This document shows positions 1 to 8,516 of a stretch of DNA of 64,000 nucleotides, in pieces. The translations under genes and the position numbers were made by a program. Under the pieces are notes generated by a model. The model was not told the origin of the DNA, did no database searches, and worked only from the letters and a program-made list of their open reading frames with translations. Source of the stretch: Peteryoungia rhizophila (lineage in GTDB: Bacteria > Pseudomonadota > Alphaproteobacteria > Rhizobiales > Rhizobiaceae); contig NZ_STGT01000007.1 in NCBI RefSeq assembly GCF_004912145.1, positions 140,301 through 204,300 of the forward strand, read 5' to 3'. Every line of letters begins with the position of its first letter. Within the stretch, counting starts at the first letter, position 1.

Positions 1-170
1 GAAATATCTCTGACCCAATGACTATGCGGCCGTCTGCGGTAAAGGTGAACAAAGCCGCCCCGACAGTAAAGCCGTCTCCTGCACTTACACCAAAATTAAT
101 CCATCACAAATTAAGTTTAGATGAATCTGTAACTCTGGATTGCATATTCTGTCGTTTCGATACGGGACGC
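1..170. other. Left edge without a confident gene
   Basis: This stretch is visibly more AT-rich than what follows. On the minus strand, positions 96 to 1 are open and read plausibly (…FTVGAALFTFTADGRIV…), but an in-frame TGA lies immediately upstream and no start codon or ribosome binding site is visible. It could be a gene remnant or chance. No gene is called here. Confidence 0.4.
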
Positions 171-581
171 TCACGGTTCCGTGAAGCTGCCGGGCAGTAC
201 GCTCAAGCGGTAGCGTGATGGGTCGTTGACGAAGAGCAGGCCGCCTTTACTCGTCGAACCGGCGGCCACATAGTCGAAGGTGACCTGCACCTCTTCGATG
301 GGTGTGGTGCCGTCCAGGAGGGCGCCCTTGACCTCGACTGCCGCTGCTGTCGCATCGGAGGCATTTCGGACCTCGACCATGACGCGCCATCCCTTGGCAA
401 CGGGTTCGACGTCGAGCACCTGTGCCGACAATTCCGGCGGGCGATCGTCAGTCTTCATGGCTTCCCACAGAATCCAGCCGGTCATGGCAAGCACGATGAG
501 CGTGGCGAATAGACCGGTCAGCCATTCGACCCAGTGAGGGCTGATCTGCTCTGCGTTCTTGCTGAGACTGGAACGGGTCAC
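171..581 (-). CDS. TIGR02588 family protein
   Basis: About 136 residues with one N-terminal membrane helix (HWVEWLTGLFATLIVLAMTGWILW region) followed by an extracytoplasmic beta-rich domain. The pattern of a short membrane anchor plus a domain with 'V.VRN.S...AA.V.V.G.L' matches the TIGR02588 family of uncharacterised proteins, which is known to sit next to TIGR02587 membrane proteins, as here. The GTG at 581 is preferred because a GAGGAAA ribosome binding site lies 6-9 bases upstream. A GTG at 596 would overlap the stop of the upstream gene by four bases (GTGA) and is the alternative. Function is unknown. The pair is probably cotranscribed from the right. Confidence 0.75.
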   Translation of the reverse strand: MTRSSLSKNAEQISPHWVEWLTGLFATLIVLAMTGWILWEAMKTDDRPPELSAQVLDVEPVAKGWRVMVEVRNASDATAAAVEVKGALLDGTTPIEEVQVTFDYVAAGSTSKGGLLFVNDPSRYRLSVLPGSFTEP

Positions 582-592
582 GATATTTTTCC

Positions 593-1456
593 TCACAGGA
601 TGAGACGCGCTGCGGCGGCGCCGATCGCTGCCGGAAATGACAGGACGACGACAGTCAGGATCGCCTGCGCCGAGCCCAGGTCATCCAGCCGGCCGAAGGT
701 CCACAGGGCATAAAGGCTGACGGCAAGTGCGACGACATAGCCGGGAAGGGTGAAGCGGATGAAGGCGTGCCAACCGGGCGTGCCTTCCTCAAGGCTGTGA
801 CTGCCGCGAAAGGCAAGCGCATAGACGAAACCATGCATGAGAAAGATCGACAGGGTCAGAAGCGCCAGGGCGTGCCATGCCGTCATCTTGTGGGCGAGCA
901 GGATCATCTCTTCGGTCGGGGCGAGATTGAGCGAGAGGAAGAGAGCGCCGACCGCCATCATGAAAAGTTCCGTTGCGTAGCTCGTTTCCGCCGCGTCGCC
1001 GGGTTCGTCTTCCTCGCCATCCTCCTCGTCACGCATGCTGAGCTGGCTGCGGCCGAGCAGGGCGCCGATGCTGGCAGGCACGGCCTGGACCGCCACCATA
1101 CCCACCCATTCGCGCGGGGCCATGTCGACCGTGATCACGCCGAGCAGGACAAGGATCAGCGCACTCGCCAGGACACCCATGCCATAGGCGACGATCGCGT
1201 CCCGGGCGGATTCGCGCCAGGTGGCGGTGTGTTCGAAGCCGATCCGGTGGGAGAGGCCGATCAGCAGCGGAAGGTTGAGGACGAGCAGCAGAAGCAGGCG
1301 CTCACGCTCCATGTAGAAGCCGAGGAACCACATCTCCATGGTCATCAACATGGGGATGGAAAATAGCAGCGCGCCTGCCACGCCCCGGGCAATGCCGACG
1401 AGGAAGCGGTTCACGCGTTCCCTATCGTGTCGCTGATTGTGATCGACTGCTGCCAT
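593..1456 (-). CDS. TIGR02587 family integral membrane protein
   Basis: Predicted 287-residue polytopic membrane protein. Several long hydrophobic segments are visible (e.g. GVAGALLFSIPMLMTMEMW, LLLLLVLNLPLLIGL, MGVLASALILVLLGVITVDM, TELFMMAVGALFLSLNLAP, WHALALLTLSIFLMHGFVYA, and two near the C-terminus), about seven or eight helices, with an acidic cytoplasmic-looking loop (DEEDGEEDEPGD) in the middle. The family partner TIGR02588 follows directly. The start at 1456 has GGTGGA upstream. The reading frame stays open to 2032, but that part is antisense to the helicase gene's C-terminal coding region and is not credible. No biochemical role is known for the family. Confidence 0.8.
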   Translation of the reverse strand: MAAVDHNQRHDRERVNRFLVGIARGVAGALLFSIPMLMTMEMWFLGFYMERERLLLLLVLNLPLLIGLSHRIGFEHTATWRESARDAIVAYGMGVLASALILVLLGVITVDMAPREWVGMVAVQAVPASIGALLGRSQLSMRDEEDGEEDEPGDAAETSYATELFMMAVGALFLSLNLAPTEEMILLAHKMTAWHALALLTLSIFLMHGFVYALAFRGSHSLEEGTPGWHAFIRFTLPGYVVALAVSLYALWTFGRLDDLGSAQAILTVVVLSFPAAIGAAAARLIL

Positions 1457-1517
1457 TGTTCCACCGTCCCGTTGTCGCGCAGCAATGCGCGAGCGACGAT
1501 GGTTGTTCCAACTCGTG

Positions 1518-1555
1518 AAAACGATGACGCCAGCCCGAAGGCTGGCGTCATCGTT
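1518..1555 (-). terminator. Rho-independent terminator of the DEAD-box helicase gene
   Basis: A perfect 16-base-pair stem (1520-1535 with 1540-1555) closes a TTCG loop on the minus strand and is followed by a short T run (1521-1518). It lies 46 bases after the helicase stop, ahead of the TIGR02587 start. A smaller hairpin (1572-1578 / 1586-1592) lies between it and the stop. Confidence 0.75.
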
Positions 1556-1601
1556 CATCAGTTCCTTGCCGAAGCACTCAGCAGCAGTGCTTGCCGGATG
1601 C

Positions 1602-3710
1602 TTAGACCTTCGGCTTGTAAGGCTTCTTCTTCGCACCGCCGGCGGCGCCGCGGTCTTCGAACTTGCCCTTCGGCTTGCCGGCATAGGCGGGCTTGCCGGC
1701 ATAGGCAGGCTTGTCACCCTTGGGCTTGCCGGCCCAATCGGGCTTGGCAGACTTGTCCCAAGCGTTGGAAGCGTCCTTGGGCTTCTTGAAGGCAGGCTTG
1801 GCTGGTGCGTCGCCCCAGACTTCGGCATCGGTTGCAGCCATGGTGTCACGGGGCGTACGAGGGGCCGCATCGTCCTTGCGGGCATAGGGCTTCTTGTCGC
1901 CGAACGGCTTCTTTTCGCCATAGGGTGCCTTGTCGCCGAAGGGCTTGCGATCACCGAAGGATTTCCGGTCGTCCGTCTTGCGGTCGCCATAGGCCTTCTT
2001 CTCAGCATAAGGTTTGCGGTCGCCTTCCTCACGCGGCGGGCGAGCAGCGCGCTCCTTCGGGGCGGCGTTGAAATCGGGCATGCCTGGAAGCTGTGACAGT
2101 GTGATGCCGCGCTCGAGTGCCTTGTTGGGGCCGAGGGCGCCGAGGAAGGTATCGAGCGCGCTTTCGGCGATCTCGATGAAAGTCTCTTCCGGCTGCATCT
2201 TGATCGCGCCGATCTCGTTCTTGGTGATGTTGCCGTTGCGGCAGAGCATCGGGATCAGCCAGCGCGGCTCGGCATTCTGGCGGCGACCGACGGAGACGGA
2301 GAACCAGACGCTGGCGCCGAAATCGCCGCGCGGCTTGGTCGCGGAATTGGCCGGATTGGCATAGTCGGGCTCCTTGCGGGCCTTGCCGGCTTCCAGGCTG
2401 ACGGGGATCAGGTCTTCGGGAGCCGAGCGATGGCCGCGCTGCAGGCGCAGGAAGGCGGCAGCGATCTGTTCGGCGCCGTGGGTCGCGATCAGTGCCTCGA
2501 TCATCGGCACTTCCTCTTCCCCGATGGCCTGGGTCAACGAGGGATCGGCCATCAAGCGTTCGTCGTCGCGGGCCTGGACTTCATCGGCGGAGGGCGGCAG
2601 CGCCCAGGTCGCACGAACATTGGCACCGCCGAGCAGGCGCTCTGCCTTGCGGCGGGCGCTGTTCGGCACGATGAGCGCAGACACACCCTTGTTGCCGGCG
2701 CGGCCGGTACGGCCCGAACGGTGCAGCAGGGTGTCGGAATTGGTCGGCAGGTCGGCATGTATGACTAGCTCAAGGCCCGGCAGGTCGATGCCGCGGGCGG
2801 CAACGTCTGTCGCGACGCAAACGCGCGCGCGACCGTCGCGCATGGCCTGCAGCGCATGGGTACGTTCGTTCTGCGAGAGTTCGCCCGACAGCGCGACGAC
2901 GGAGAAGCCGCGATTGTGTAGGCGGGCCGTCAGGTGGTTCACGGCGGCGCGGGTCGAGCAGAAGACGATGGCGTTCTTCGCCTCGTAGAAGCGCAACACG
3001 TTGATGATGGCGTTCTCGCGGTCGGGATTGGCAACGGCGAGTGCGCGGTATTCGATGTCGACGTGCTGCTTCTGTTCAGAGACGGTCTCGATGCGGCGGG
3101 CGTCGCGCTGGTAGCTCTTGGCGAGGTCGGAGATCGAGCGAGGCACGGTCGCCGAGAACATCAGGGTGCGGCGCTCGTCGGGGGATTGCTGCAGGATGAA
3201 TTCGAGATCTTCGCGGAAGCCGAGATCGAGCATTTCGTCGGCTTCGTCGAGGACGACGACGCGCATCTGCGACAGGTCGAGGGCGCGGCGCGTGATGTGG
3301 TCGCGCAGGCGACCCGGCGTGCCGACGATGATGTGAGCACCGCGTTCCAGCGCACGGCGCTCGTTGCGGATGTCCATGCCGCCGACACAGGAGCCGATGA
3401 TGGCGCCGGTCTCGGCATAAAGCCATTCCAGTTCGCGCATGACCTGCATGGCGAGTTCGCGGGTCGGGGCGATGGCGAGTGCCAGCGGTGCGCCAGCGCG
3501 ATCAAAGCGACCGCCTTCCGGCAGGAGCGTCGGGGCCATGGCAAGGCCAAAGGCTACGGTCTTGCCGGAGCCGGTCTGGGCTGAAACGAGCGCATCGCGA
3601 CCTTGAAGGTCAGGGTCGATCATCGCCTGCTGCACGGGGGTCAAGGTCTCGTACCCGCGCTTGCGCAAGGCCTCAGCGATCGCCGGGACGATGGCGTCAA
3701 AATCAGTCAT
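1602..3710 (-). CDS. DEAD-box ATP-dependent RNA helicase with DbpA-type RNA-binding domain
   Basis: The 702-residue product has all helicase motifs: Q motif near residue 26, motif I AQTGSGKT (44-51), PTRELA (about 82), TPGR (131-134), DEAD (155-158), SAT (186-188) and HRSGRTGRAG near 340. A DbpA-like RNA-binding domain follows (about 400-530). The C-terminus is a basic, low-complexity tail of degenerate repeats (FGDRK, PFGDK, YGEKK, AYAGKP). Such enzymes unwind RNA during ribosome assembly and RNA turnover, often in the cold. The tail probably adds non-specific RNA affinity. Transcribed alone and closed by the hairpin at 1518-1555. The substrate class cannot be fixed from sequence. Confidence 0.95.
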   Translation of the reverse strand: MTDFDAIVPAIAEALRKRGYETLTPVQQAMIDPDLQGRDALVSAQTGSGKTVAFGLAMAPTLLPEGGRFDRAGAPLALAIAPTRELAMQVMRELEWLYAETGAIIGSCVGGMDIRNERRALERGAHIIVGTPGRLRDHITRRALDLSQMRVVVLDEADEMLDLGFREDLEFILQQSPDERRTLMFSATVPRSISDLAKSYQRDARRIETVSEQKQHVDIEYRALAVANPDRENAIINVLRFYEAKNAIVFCSTRAAVNHLTARLHNRGFSVVALSGELSQNERTHALQAMRDGRARVCVATDVAARGIDLPGLELVIHADLPTNSDTLLHRSGRTGRAGNKGVSALIVPNSARRKAERLLGGANVRATWALPPSADEVQARDDERLMADPSLTQAIGEEEVPMIEALIATHGAEQIAAAFLRLQRGHRSAPEDLIPVSLEAGKARKEPDYANPANSATKPRGDFGASVWFSVSVGRRQNAEPRWLIPMLCRNGNITKNEIGAIKMQPEETFIEIAESALDTFLGALGPNKALERGITLSQLPGMPDFNAAPKERAARPPREEGDRKPYAEKKAYGDRKTDDRKSFGDRKPFGDKAPYGEKKPFGDKKPYARKDDAAPRTPRDTMAATDAEVWGDAPAKPAFKKPKDASNAWDKSAKPDWAGKPKGDKPAYAGKPAYAGKPKGKFEDRGAAGGAKKKPYKPKV

Positions 3711-3901
3711 GAATTGGTCTTTCGAATGTGATGGATGGTGCGGGCCAAAGCGCCGCGCCCGCCGATTGCGGGTATGTTTGCGCTGTTCCTACTCGCACGG
3801 ACCCGGAAAGTCGAGAGGGAGGCAGTGAAAAGCCGCCATATGGTGAAGGGAAGGGGGCATCATGCCTTGCTCGAATCCCAGCTGCGCCGTATGGCTTGCG
3901 C

Positions 3902-4543
3902 ATGTCTACCTCTGATTTTTCCGGCAAAACGATCGCCATCGACTTCGAGACCGCCACGGAAGCGCGGGCAAGTGCATGTTCGGTCGGGCTCGCCTTCATC
4001 GAGGGCGGCCGCGTCGTGCGGGTCGAAGAGCGCCTGATTCGGCCGCCGCAGAACCGGTATTCGCCGTTCAACATCGCCATTCACGGTATCCGGCCAGAGC
4101 ACACGGCTCATGCCCCCGATTTTGCCGATGTGATGCTCGAGTTCGCTTCCGATTTCGAAGGGGCGCGGATGATCGCGCATAATGCCTCCTTCGATTTTTC
4201 CGTGCTCAGGTCCTGTCTCGATCTCTGCGGGCTGGAATATCCAGACCTCTCCTATCTGTGCAGCGTGAAGCTCGCGCAACGTCATTGGCCGGAACTCGGA
4301 TCGCATCGGTTGAACGTGCTTGCAGCCCATCTCGGGCTGACATTCCTGCATCATAATGCGGCCGAGGACGCCCGCATTTGTGCCGAGGCCTGCCTTGCCA
4401 TGGCGATCGAGGCTGAGGAGGACGACCTGTTCAACCTCGCGCTGAAGCTTGGACTCAATCCGGGCCGGCTGCATCGGCAGGGATATGATGCCTGCTCCTT
4501 CGCTCGCAAGCCGAAGAGGAAACCGGTCGCTTTGCAAGCGTGA
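3902..4543 (+). CDS. DnaQ-like 3'-5' exonuclease
   Basis: 213-residue DEDDh-type exonuclease. Exo I is IAIDFETAT (residues 11-19, with the catalytic D and E), Exo II is HNASFDFSVL and Exo III is HNAAEDA, whose His and Asp complete the site. It resembles the stand-alone epsilon-like exonucleases of rhizobia, not the dnaQ replication subunit, which carries a polymerase-binding C-terminus missing here. The C-terminus ends in a basic PKRKP patch. The frame is open upstream to 3728, but that part has no domain character; ATG 3902 gives the canonical 'SGKTIAIDFE' beginning. No clear ribosome binding site is visible, so the start is moderately certain. Confidence 0.85.
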   Translation: MSTSDFSGKTIAIDFETATEARASACSVGLAFIEGGRVVRVEERLIRPPQNRYSPFNIAIHGIRPEHTAHAPDFADVMLEFASDFEGARMIAHNASFDFSVLRSCLDLCGLEYPDLSYLCSVKLAQRHWPELGSHRLNVLAAHLGLTFLHHNAAEDARICAEACLAMAIEAEEDDLFNLALKLGLNPGRLHRQGYDACSFARKPKRKPVALQA

Positions 4544-4586
4544 CGCGACGTCCTATCTTCAGTGAAATCACGAAGGAGTGAAGTCG

Positions 4587-5075
4587 ATGTCGATCCGTCA
4601 AGCTGCCGCCGCCGCCGTCATTTTTACTGCCACGGCAGTTCCCGCCTCTTCCGAAGTCGTCGGCAAGGTCGGGGTCGACTGGGTGGGCAACGACATTGTC
4701 GTCGAGGCGGTGACGGATCCCGCTGTGAAGGGGGTGACGTGCCACGTCACCTACTTCGACCGCTCGCTGATCGACCGTTTGTCGAAGGGCAACTGGTTCG
4801 AGGATCCTTCCAACAATTCAATCGCGTGCCGCCAGACAGGGCCGATCGAGATCGGCGACATCGACCTGTCGGAGGATGGCGAGGAAGTCTTTCGGGAAGG
4901 ACTTTCGATCATCTTCAAGTCGCTTGTGGTCAACCGTATCTACGACAAGAAAAACGATACGCTGATCTATCTTGCGCATTCGCGCCAGGTGGTCGAAGGA
5001 TCGGCGAAGATGGCGATCTCGACTGTGCCACTGTTCAATGAGAACGTTGTCTGGAGCTCGGGAAAGCCTGAGTGA
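4587..5075 (+). CDS. creA: CreA family periplasmic protein
   Basis: 162 residues with an N-terminal signal peptide (about residues 1-25, cleavage near VPASS) and the CreA core: EVVGKVGVDWVGNDIV at the mature N-terminus and 'DPAVKGVTCHV' and 'CRQTGPI' with the two conserved cysteines, likely a disulfide. CreA proteins are secreted proteins of unknown function widespread in proteobacteria. An AGGA-type ribosome binding site at 4572-4577 is nine bases from ATG 4587, favouring it over the in-frame GTG at 4578, which touches that site. It lies alone on this strand. Confidence 0.88.
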   Translation: MSIRQAAAAAVIFTATAVPASSEVVGKVGVDWVGNDIVVEAVTDPAVKGVTCHVTYFDRSLIDRLSKGNWFEDPSNNSIACRQTGPIEIGDIDLSEDGEEVFREGLSIIFKSLVVNRIYDKKNDTLIYLAHSRQVVEGSAKMAISTVPLFNENVVWSSGKPE

Positions 5076-5114
5076 CCGACCATAATGGGGTGCATCTGCG
5101 CTGACGCGGATGAA

Positions 5115-5130
5115 TGTGACGTAGGTCACT
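5115..5130. promoter_or_regulatory. CRP/FNR-like dyad TGTGA-N6-TCACT
   Basis: The half-sites TGTGA and TCACT are separated by six bases, very close to the CRP consensus arrangement. The core GTGAC-GTAG-GTCAC is a perfect dyad. It lies 40 bases downstream of creA in the region where creA and the next gene converge, so its target is unclear and it may be chance. Confidence 0.25.
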
Positions 5131-5232
5131 TTCCCGGTTGTTCTGGCTTGGCCATGGATAAACGGTCGTTGCCGCGTCACCCCAATGTCGCGGTCGGCCG
5201 GAGAGGAGCCTGTTCAACTCTCCAACAGAAGA

Positions 5233-5263
5233 CGCCCTGGAGCCTTTCGGATCCAGGGCGTTT
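5233..5263. terminator. Stem-loop between convergent genes
   Basis: A nine-base-pair perfect stem (5233-5241 with 5252-5260) with a ten-base loop lies between creA and the convergent gene ending at 5285. The T run is only three bases on the plus strand, so it is a modest bidirectional terminator candidate. Confidence 0.5.
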
Positions 5264-5284
5264 CGCATTCTGATCGAAGATCGA

Positions 5285-5650
5285 TTACTTGACGTAGACG
5301 ATCTTGCCACCGTTTGCAGCGGTCTCGACGTGGAAAACGTTGGTGGCCTGGACGCTTTCGGCTTCAATGGCCTGGGCGATGGCCGGATCAGCGCTGATCT
5401 GAGCCTGGGCTTCCGTCATCGATTCCGAGCTGTTGGACAGCTGCATCAGGCGGGTATGCTCCTGACGGTTCTGGTCGTTGTCGAGGCTGTCGAGGCGGAC
5501 GACGCTGACGCCTTCAGTTGCCATGGTCGTGGAATTCGTGGTCGTCGTGGTGTCGACCATCGGTTCGGCGGCGGTCTGAGCGAGGGCCACACCCGAAACG
5601 GAGGCGATGGACATGGCACCGGCGAGCGCAAGCTTTACTGCAGAATTCAT
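5285..5650 (-). CDS. Small secreted hypothetical protein
   Basis: 121 residues with a clear Sec signal peptide (MNSAVKLALAGAMSIASVSG, cleavage probably after VALAQ). A Thr-rich linker (DTTTTTNSTTM) comes next, then a mixed helical segment and a C-terminal 'NVFHVETAANGGKIVYVK'. A ribosome binding site (GGAGAAAGA) lies just upstream of ATG 5650. The family is not recognised; rhizobia carry many such lineage-specific exported proteins. The upstream region 5651-5843 is AT-rich and probably holds its promoter. It is not homologous in any obvious way to the exported proteins at the right edge of the window. Confidence 0.75.
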   Translation of the reverse strand: MNSAVKLALAGAMSIASVSGVALAQTAAEPMVDTTTTTNSTTMATEGVSVVRLDSLDNDQNRQEHTRLMQLSNSSESMTEAQAQISADPAIAQAIEAESVQATNVFHVETAANGGKIVYVK

Positions 5651-5843
5651 GGTCTTTCTCCTTGGTTTCTCTTCAAAATTTTCTGCTTCGTTGGAAGCTG
5701 ATAGGAAAACGCAAGACCATAGTTACAGTTCCGGCTGCCTCAAAAATTATTTATTAATTATAATTAATGTTCGGAATGGCTTTGTATCTCAAACACGAAC
5801 GCGCGATCGGCTGGGCCGACCGCGTTTACGATGACACACGCGG

Positions 5844-5870
5844 AAAAAGGCCCCGCAAGCGAGGCCCTTT
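5844..5870 (-). terminator. Terminator after cheW
   Basis: On the minus strand GGCC-TCGC-TT-GCGG-GGCC forms a stem with one internal mismatch, followed by TTTTT (5848-5844). It lies 20 bases past the cheW stop and closes the mcp-cheW operon. Confidence 0.65.
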
Positions 5871-5889
5871 CCTGGGAAGATCAGTGTGG

Positions 5890-6354
5890 TCAGGCAGCCT
5901 GCGCCAGCTCGTCTGCGATGACGGTGTCGAGGTTGAGGAAGCAGACCATCGACTTCTCGAGTGCGACAATGCCGCGGCAGAAGGCGCGCTGGGCTTCCGG
6001 GATGATTTCTGGTGCCGGCTGCAGGTCTTCGCTTTTGATCGTCATCATGTCGGAAACCTGTTCGACCAGAAGGCCGACCAGCTTACCGGCGATGTCGGTG
6101 ACGATGATCGCCGCGCGCTCGGACGGTTCGGTCATCTTCATGCCGAGGCGGCAGGCCATGTCGATGACCGGGATGACGGCGCCGCGCAGGTTGATCAGGC
6201 CGAGGACGTAAGGCGGCGTGTGCGGCATCGGCGTCACCGGTGCCCAGCCGCGGATTTCGCGGATGGCCATGATGTCGATGCAGAATTCCTGGTCGCCGAG
6301 ATGGAACGAAACGATTTCCAGATATGCACCCGACTGTTTGATGGCATTGCTCAT
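5890..6354 (-). CDS. cheW: Chemotaxis coupling protein CheW
   Basis: 154 residues spanning one CheW domain (about 12-150), the SH3-like adaptor that links chemoreceptors to the kinase CheA in the cytoplasm. Characteristic segments are FHLGDQEFCIDIMAIREIRG, the 'PYVLGLINLRGAVIPVIDM' strand pair that forms the receptor contact, and GLLVEQVSDM. It starts two bases after the stop of the receptor gene, so it is translated from the same message, with GGAAGAG in the receptor's last codons serving as ribosome binding site. No CheA or CheR is present in the window, so this is a receptor-adaptor pair outside a main chemotaxis cluster. Confidence 0.95.
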   Translation of the reverse strand: MSNAIKQSGAYLEIVSFHLGDQEFCIDIMAIREIRGWAPVTPMPHTPPYVLGLINLRGAVIPVIDMACRLGMKMTEPSERAAIIVTDIAGKLVGLLVEQVSDMMTIKSEDLQPAPEIIPEAQRAFCRGIVALEKSMVCFLNLDTVIADELAQAA

Positions 6355-6356
6355 TG

Positions 6357-8324
6357 TCAGAACTCTTCCCAGTGTTCTTTCGCTGCGGCAGCTGATGCTG
6401 TTGCCGAAGCAGTTCGGTTAAACGATCCCGCGACCCTGTCCATCAGCGCCCGCGCGGGAGACGGTTTCTGAGGGGAGGCGGCATGTGCCGTCTCCTGATG
6501 CTGGACATGAGCAGTCTGGCCCAAGGTCACCTTGAACTGCCCGACGAGACGCGAAAGGTTTTCCGCATCGCTCGCCAGCGTGTGGCTTGCCGCATTGGTC
6601 TGCTCTACCATCGCGGCATTCTGTTGCGTGACCTGGTCCATCTGGCTGACGGCCGAATTGATCTCGCTCAGTCCAACCGATTGTTCTCTCGCGCTGGTAA
6701 CGATTGCCTTAACATGCTCGTTAATTCGTAAAACATCTTCACCGATCCGGTGCAGCGCCTGGCCCGTCGCGGTCACCAGTTCGACGCCGGAGCGGACTTC
6801 GTCATTGGATCGGGTGACCAGTGTCTTGATGTCGCGCGCCGCATCAGCAGCCCGACCGGCCAAGGCCCGGACTTCCTGAGCCACGACGGCGAAACCCTTG
6901 CCGGCTTCACCGGCGCGGGCCGCCTCGACACCTGCGTTGAGGGCGAGCAGGTTTGTCTGGAAGGCGATCTCGTCGATGACGTTGATGATCTTGCCGATCT
7001 CGTCGGTCGCGTCCTCGATGCGGTTCATTGCGGACATAGCCTCGTTGACCACCGCGCCGGACTTTTCGGTATAGTCCTTGGCATTGTCCACCATGTGGCT
7101 CGCCTCTTCGGCTCGCTCGGTGGCTCCCTTGACCGTTTCCGTGATCTCGGAGAGAGCAGCTGAGGTTTCCTCCAGCGAGGCGGCCTGCTGTTCCGTGCGG
7201 CGTGCCAGATCGTCGGCAGCGCTGCGCATCTGCTGGCTGTTCGCGTAGATGGAACTGCTATTGGTGGAGATCTCGGTCATGACCCGCTTGAGGTTCGTCG
7301 CGACCTCGTTGAAGTCGGTGCGAAGCCGCTCGAGATCAGACGGGAAGGGGCCTGTGATGGATGCGAAGAGGTCGCCCTCGGAAAGTCGCTTCAGGCCTTC
7401 GCCGAGCGCATCGACGGCACCCTTCAAGGCGCGGGTGTCGGCCTCCATGGTGGCGGTGCGGGTTTCGTGCTCGATCTCGTTCTGCTGGCGCTGGGTCCTG
7501 GTCGATTCTTCCAGGTCGCGTTTGTCGATTGCGGCTTTGCGGAAGATGTCGGCCGAGCGGGCCATTCCGCCGATCTCGTCACGCCTGTCGGTGGCATCGA
7601 CTTCGGAGTCATAGTCGCCATCGATGATTCGCTGCATGCTGTTGCGCACCAACCGGATGCCATTGGCGATCGAGTTGCCGTGCACGAGCTGGAGGACGAT
7701 GACCGTGATGAAGGCGATGCTGCCGAGCCAGAGCTGGAACTTCAGAGCCTGATTGCTCGTGTTCGTTGCCCCGTTGACGTAATCCTCCACGAGATTGCCA
7801 CCGAGGGCCGAGACGTTGTTCAATACGCTTGCCAGACGCTCGCCCGCACCGTCGATCGCGTCGTCGATCGCGGCATAGTCCTCTTCCGGCGCATTGGTTT
7901 CCACCATGCGCTTCAGATCGACCTGAATGGCCTGGGATACGACCTTCACATCGGCCTCGTAGGTGGCGACTTCGCCCGGGACCCCGGCTTGCGTTGCCAC
8001 GGTGTTGAGCACCGCAGCCCCATCGGTCAACAGAGCGATCGCAGCGTTGATGATATCGACACGTTCCGGCTGGATCTGGCCCTCGCCGCGGTCGATGATC
8101 GTGTCCATCGCCGCCAGAATCATGTTTGCATTGGCAAGTCGCATCTCGTTGATGCGCTCGACCTCGTTCTTGATGACGATCGAATCCTGGATCGCGGCCG
8201 ATATCTGCGTATTCTGGTACCAGCCGACAGCCAGCATCGAGCCGATGCCGACCACTGCGGCGGCGCCCAAGGTCATCAAACGCTGCCTGACCGACAGGTC
8301 TCTACCCGTAATGAGATTGAACAT
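6357..8324 (-). CDS. Methyl-accepting chemotaxis protein
   Basis: 655-residue transmembrane chemoreceptor. A first membrane helix (about 16-36) and a second (about 190-210) frame a periplasmic helical ligand domain of roughly 150 residues of the four-helix-bundle type. HAMP follows (about 212-265), then a cytoplasmic methyl-accepting domain with the conserved hairpin tip (INVIDEIAFQTNLLALNAGV, then EAARAGEAGKGFAVVA). The protein ends in HWEEF, which fits the xWxxF pentapeptide that tethers CheR and CheB to receptors in other bacteria. It is cotranscribed with cheW. The ligand cannot be inferred. ATG 8324 has TGGGGA upstream. Confidence 0.95.
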   Translation of the reverse strand: MFNLITGRDLSVRQRLMTLGAAAVVGIGSMLAVGWYQNTQISAAIQDSIVIKNEVERINEMRLANANMILAAMDTIIDRGEGQIQPERVDIINAAIALLTDGAAVLNTVATQAGVPGEVATYEADVKVVSQAIQVDLKRMVETNAPEEDYAAIDDAIDGAGERLASVLNNVSALGGNLVEDYVNGATNTSNQALKFQLWLGSIAFITVIVLQLVHGNSIANGIRLVRNSMQRIIDGDYDSEVDATDRRDEIGGMARSADIFRKAAIDKRDLEESTRTQRQQNEIEHETRTATMEADTRALKGAVDALGEGLKRLSEGDLFASITGPFPSDLERLRTDFNEVATNLKRVMTEISTNSSSIYANSQQMRSAADDLARRTEQQAASLEETSAALSEITETVKGATERAEEASHMVDNAKDYTEKSGAVVNEAMSAMNRIEDATDEIGKIINVIDEIAFQTNLLALNAGVEAARAGEAGKGFAVVAQEVRALAGRAADAARDIKTLVTRSNDEVRSGVELVTATGQALHRIGEDVLRINEHVKAIVTSAREQSVGLSEINSAVSQMDQVTQQNAAMVEQTNAASHTLASDAENLSRLVGQFKVTLGQTAHVQHQETAHAASPQKPSPARALMDRVAGSFNRTASATASAAAAKEHWEEF

Positions 8325-8516
8325 ATGTGTCCCCAGCCTCGATCCCGACCGCCCGTGCGCGCCGGTGATGTGTCATGCGAAGCCGAGGTGAACTGGTCCC
8401 GGTGGACGATCATGTCCGTTTGACCCCGCGGGCCAAAACGCTCACGCAGAATCTCGAATATTAGTTAATCTAGAACTAACCGGGGCAAATTACTTGGCAA
8501 AGGGCAATTCGGTTCG

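Noticed and set aside
8461..8479. Inverted repeat TTAGTT-N7-AACTAA between the DUF2189 and receptor genes
   Set aside because: Short, AT-only and without a T run or conserved position; likely chance.
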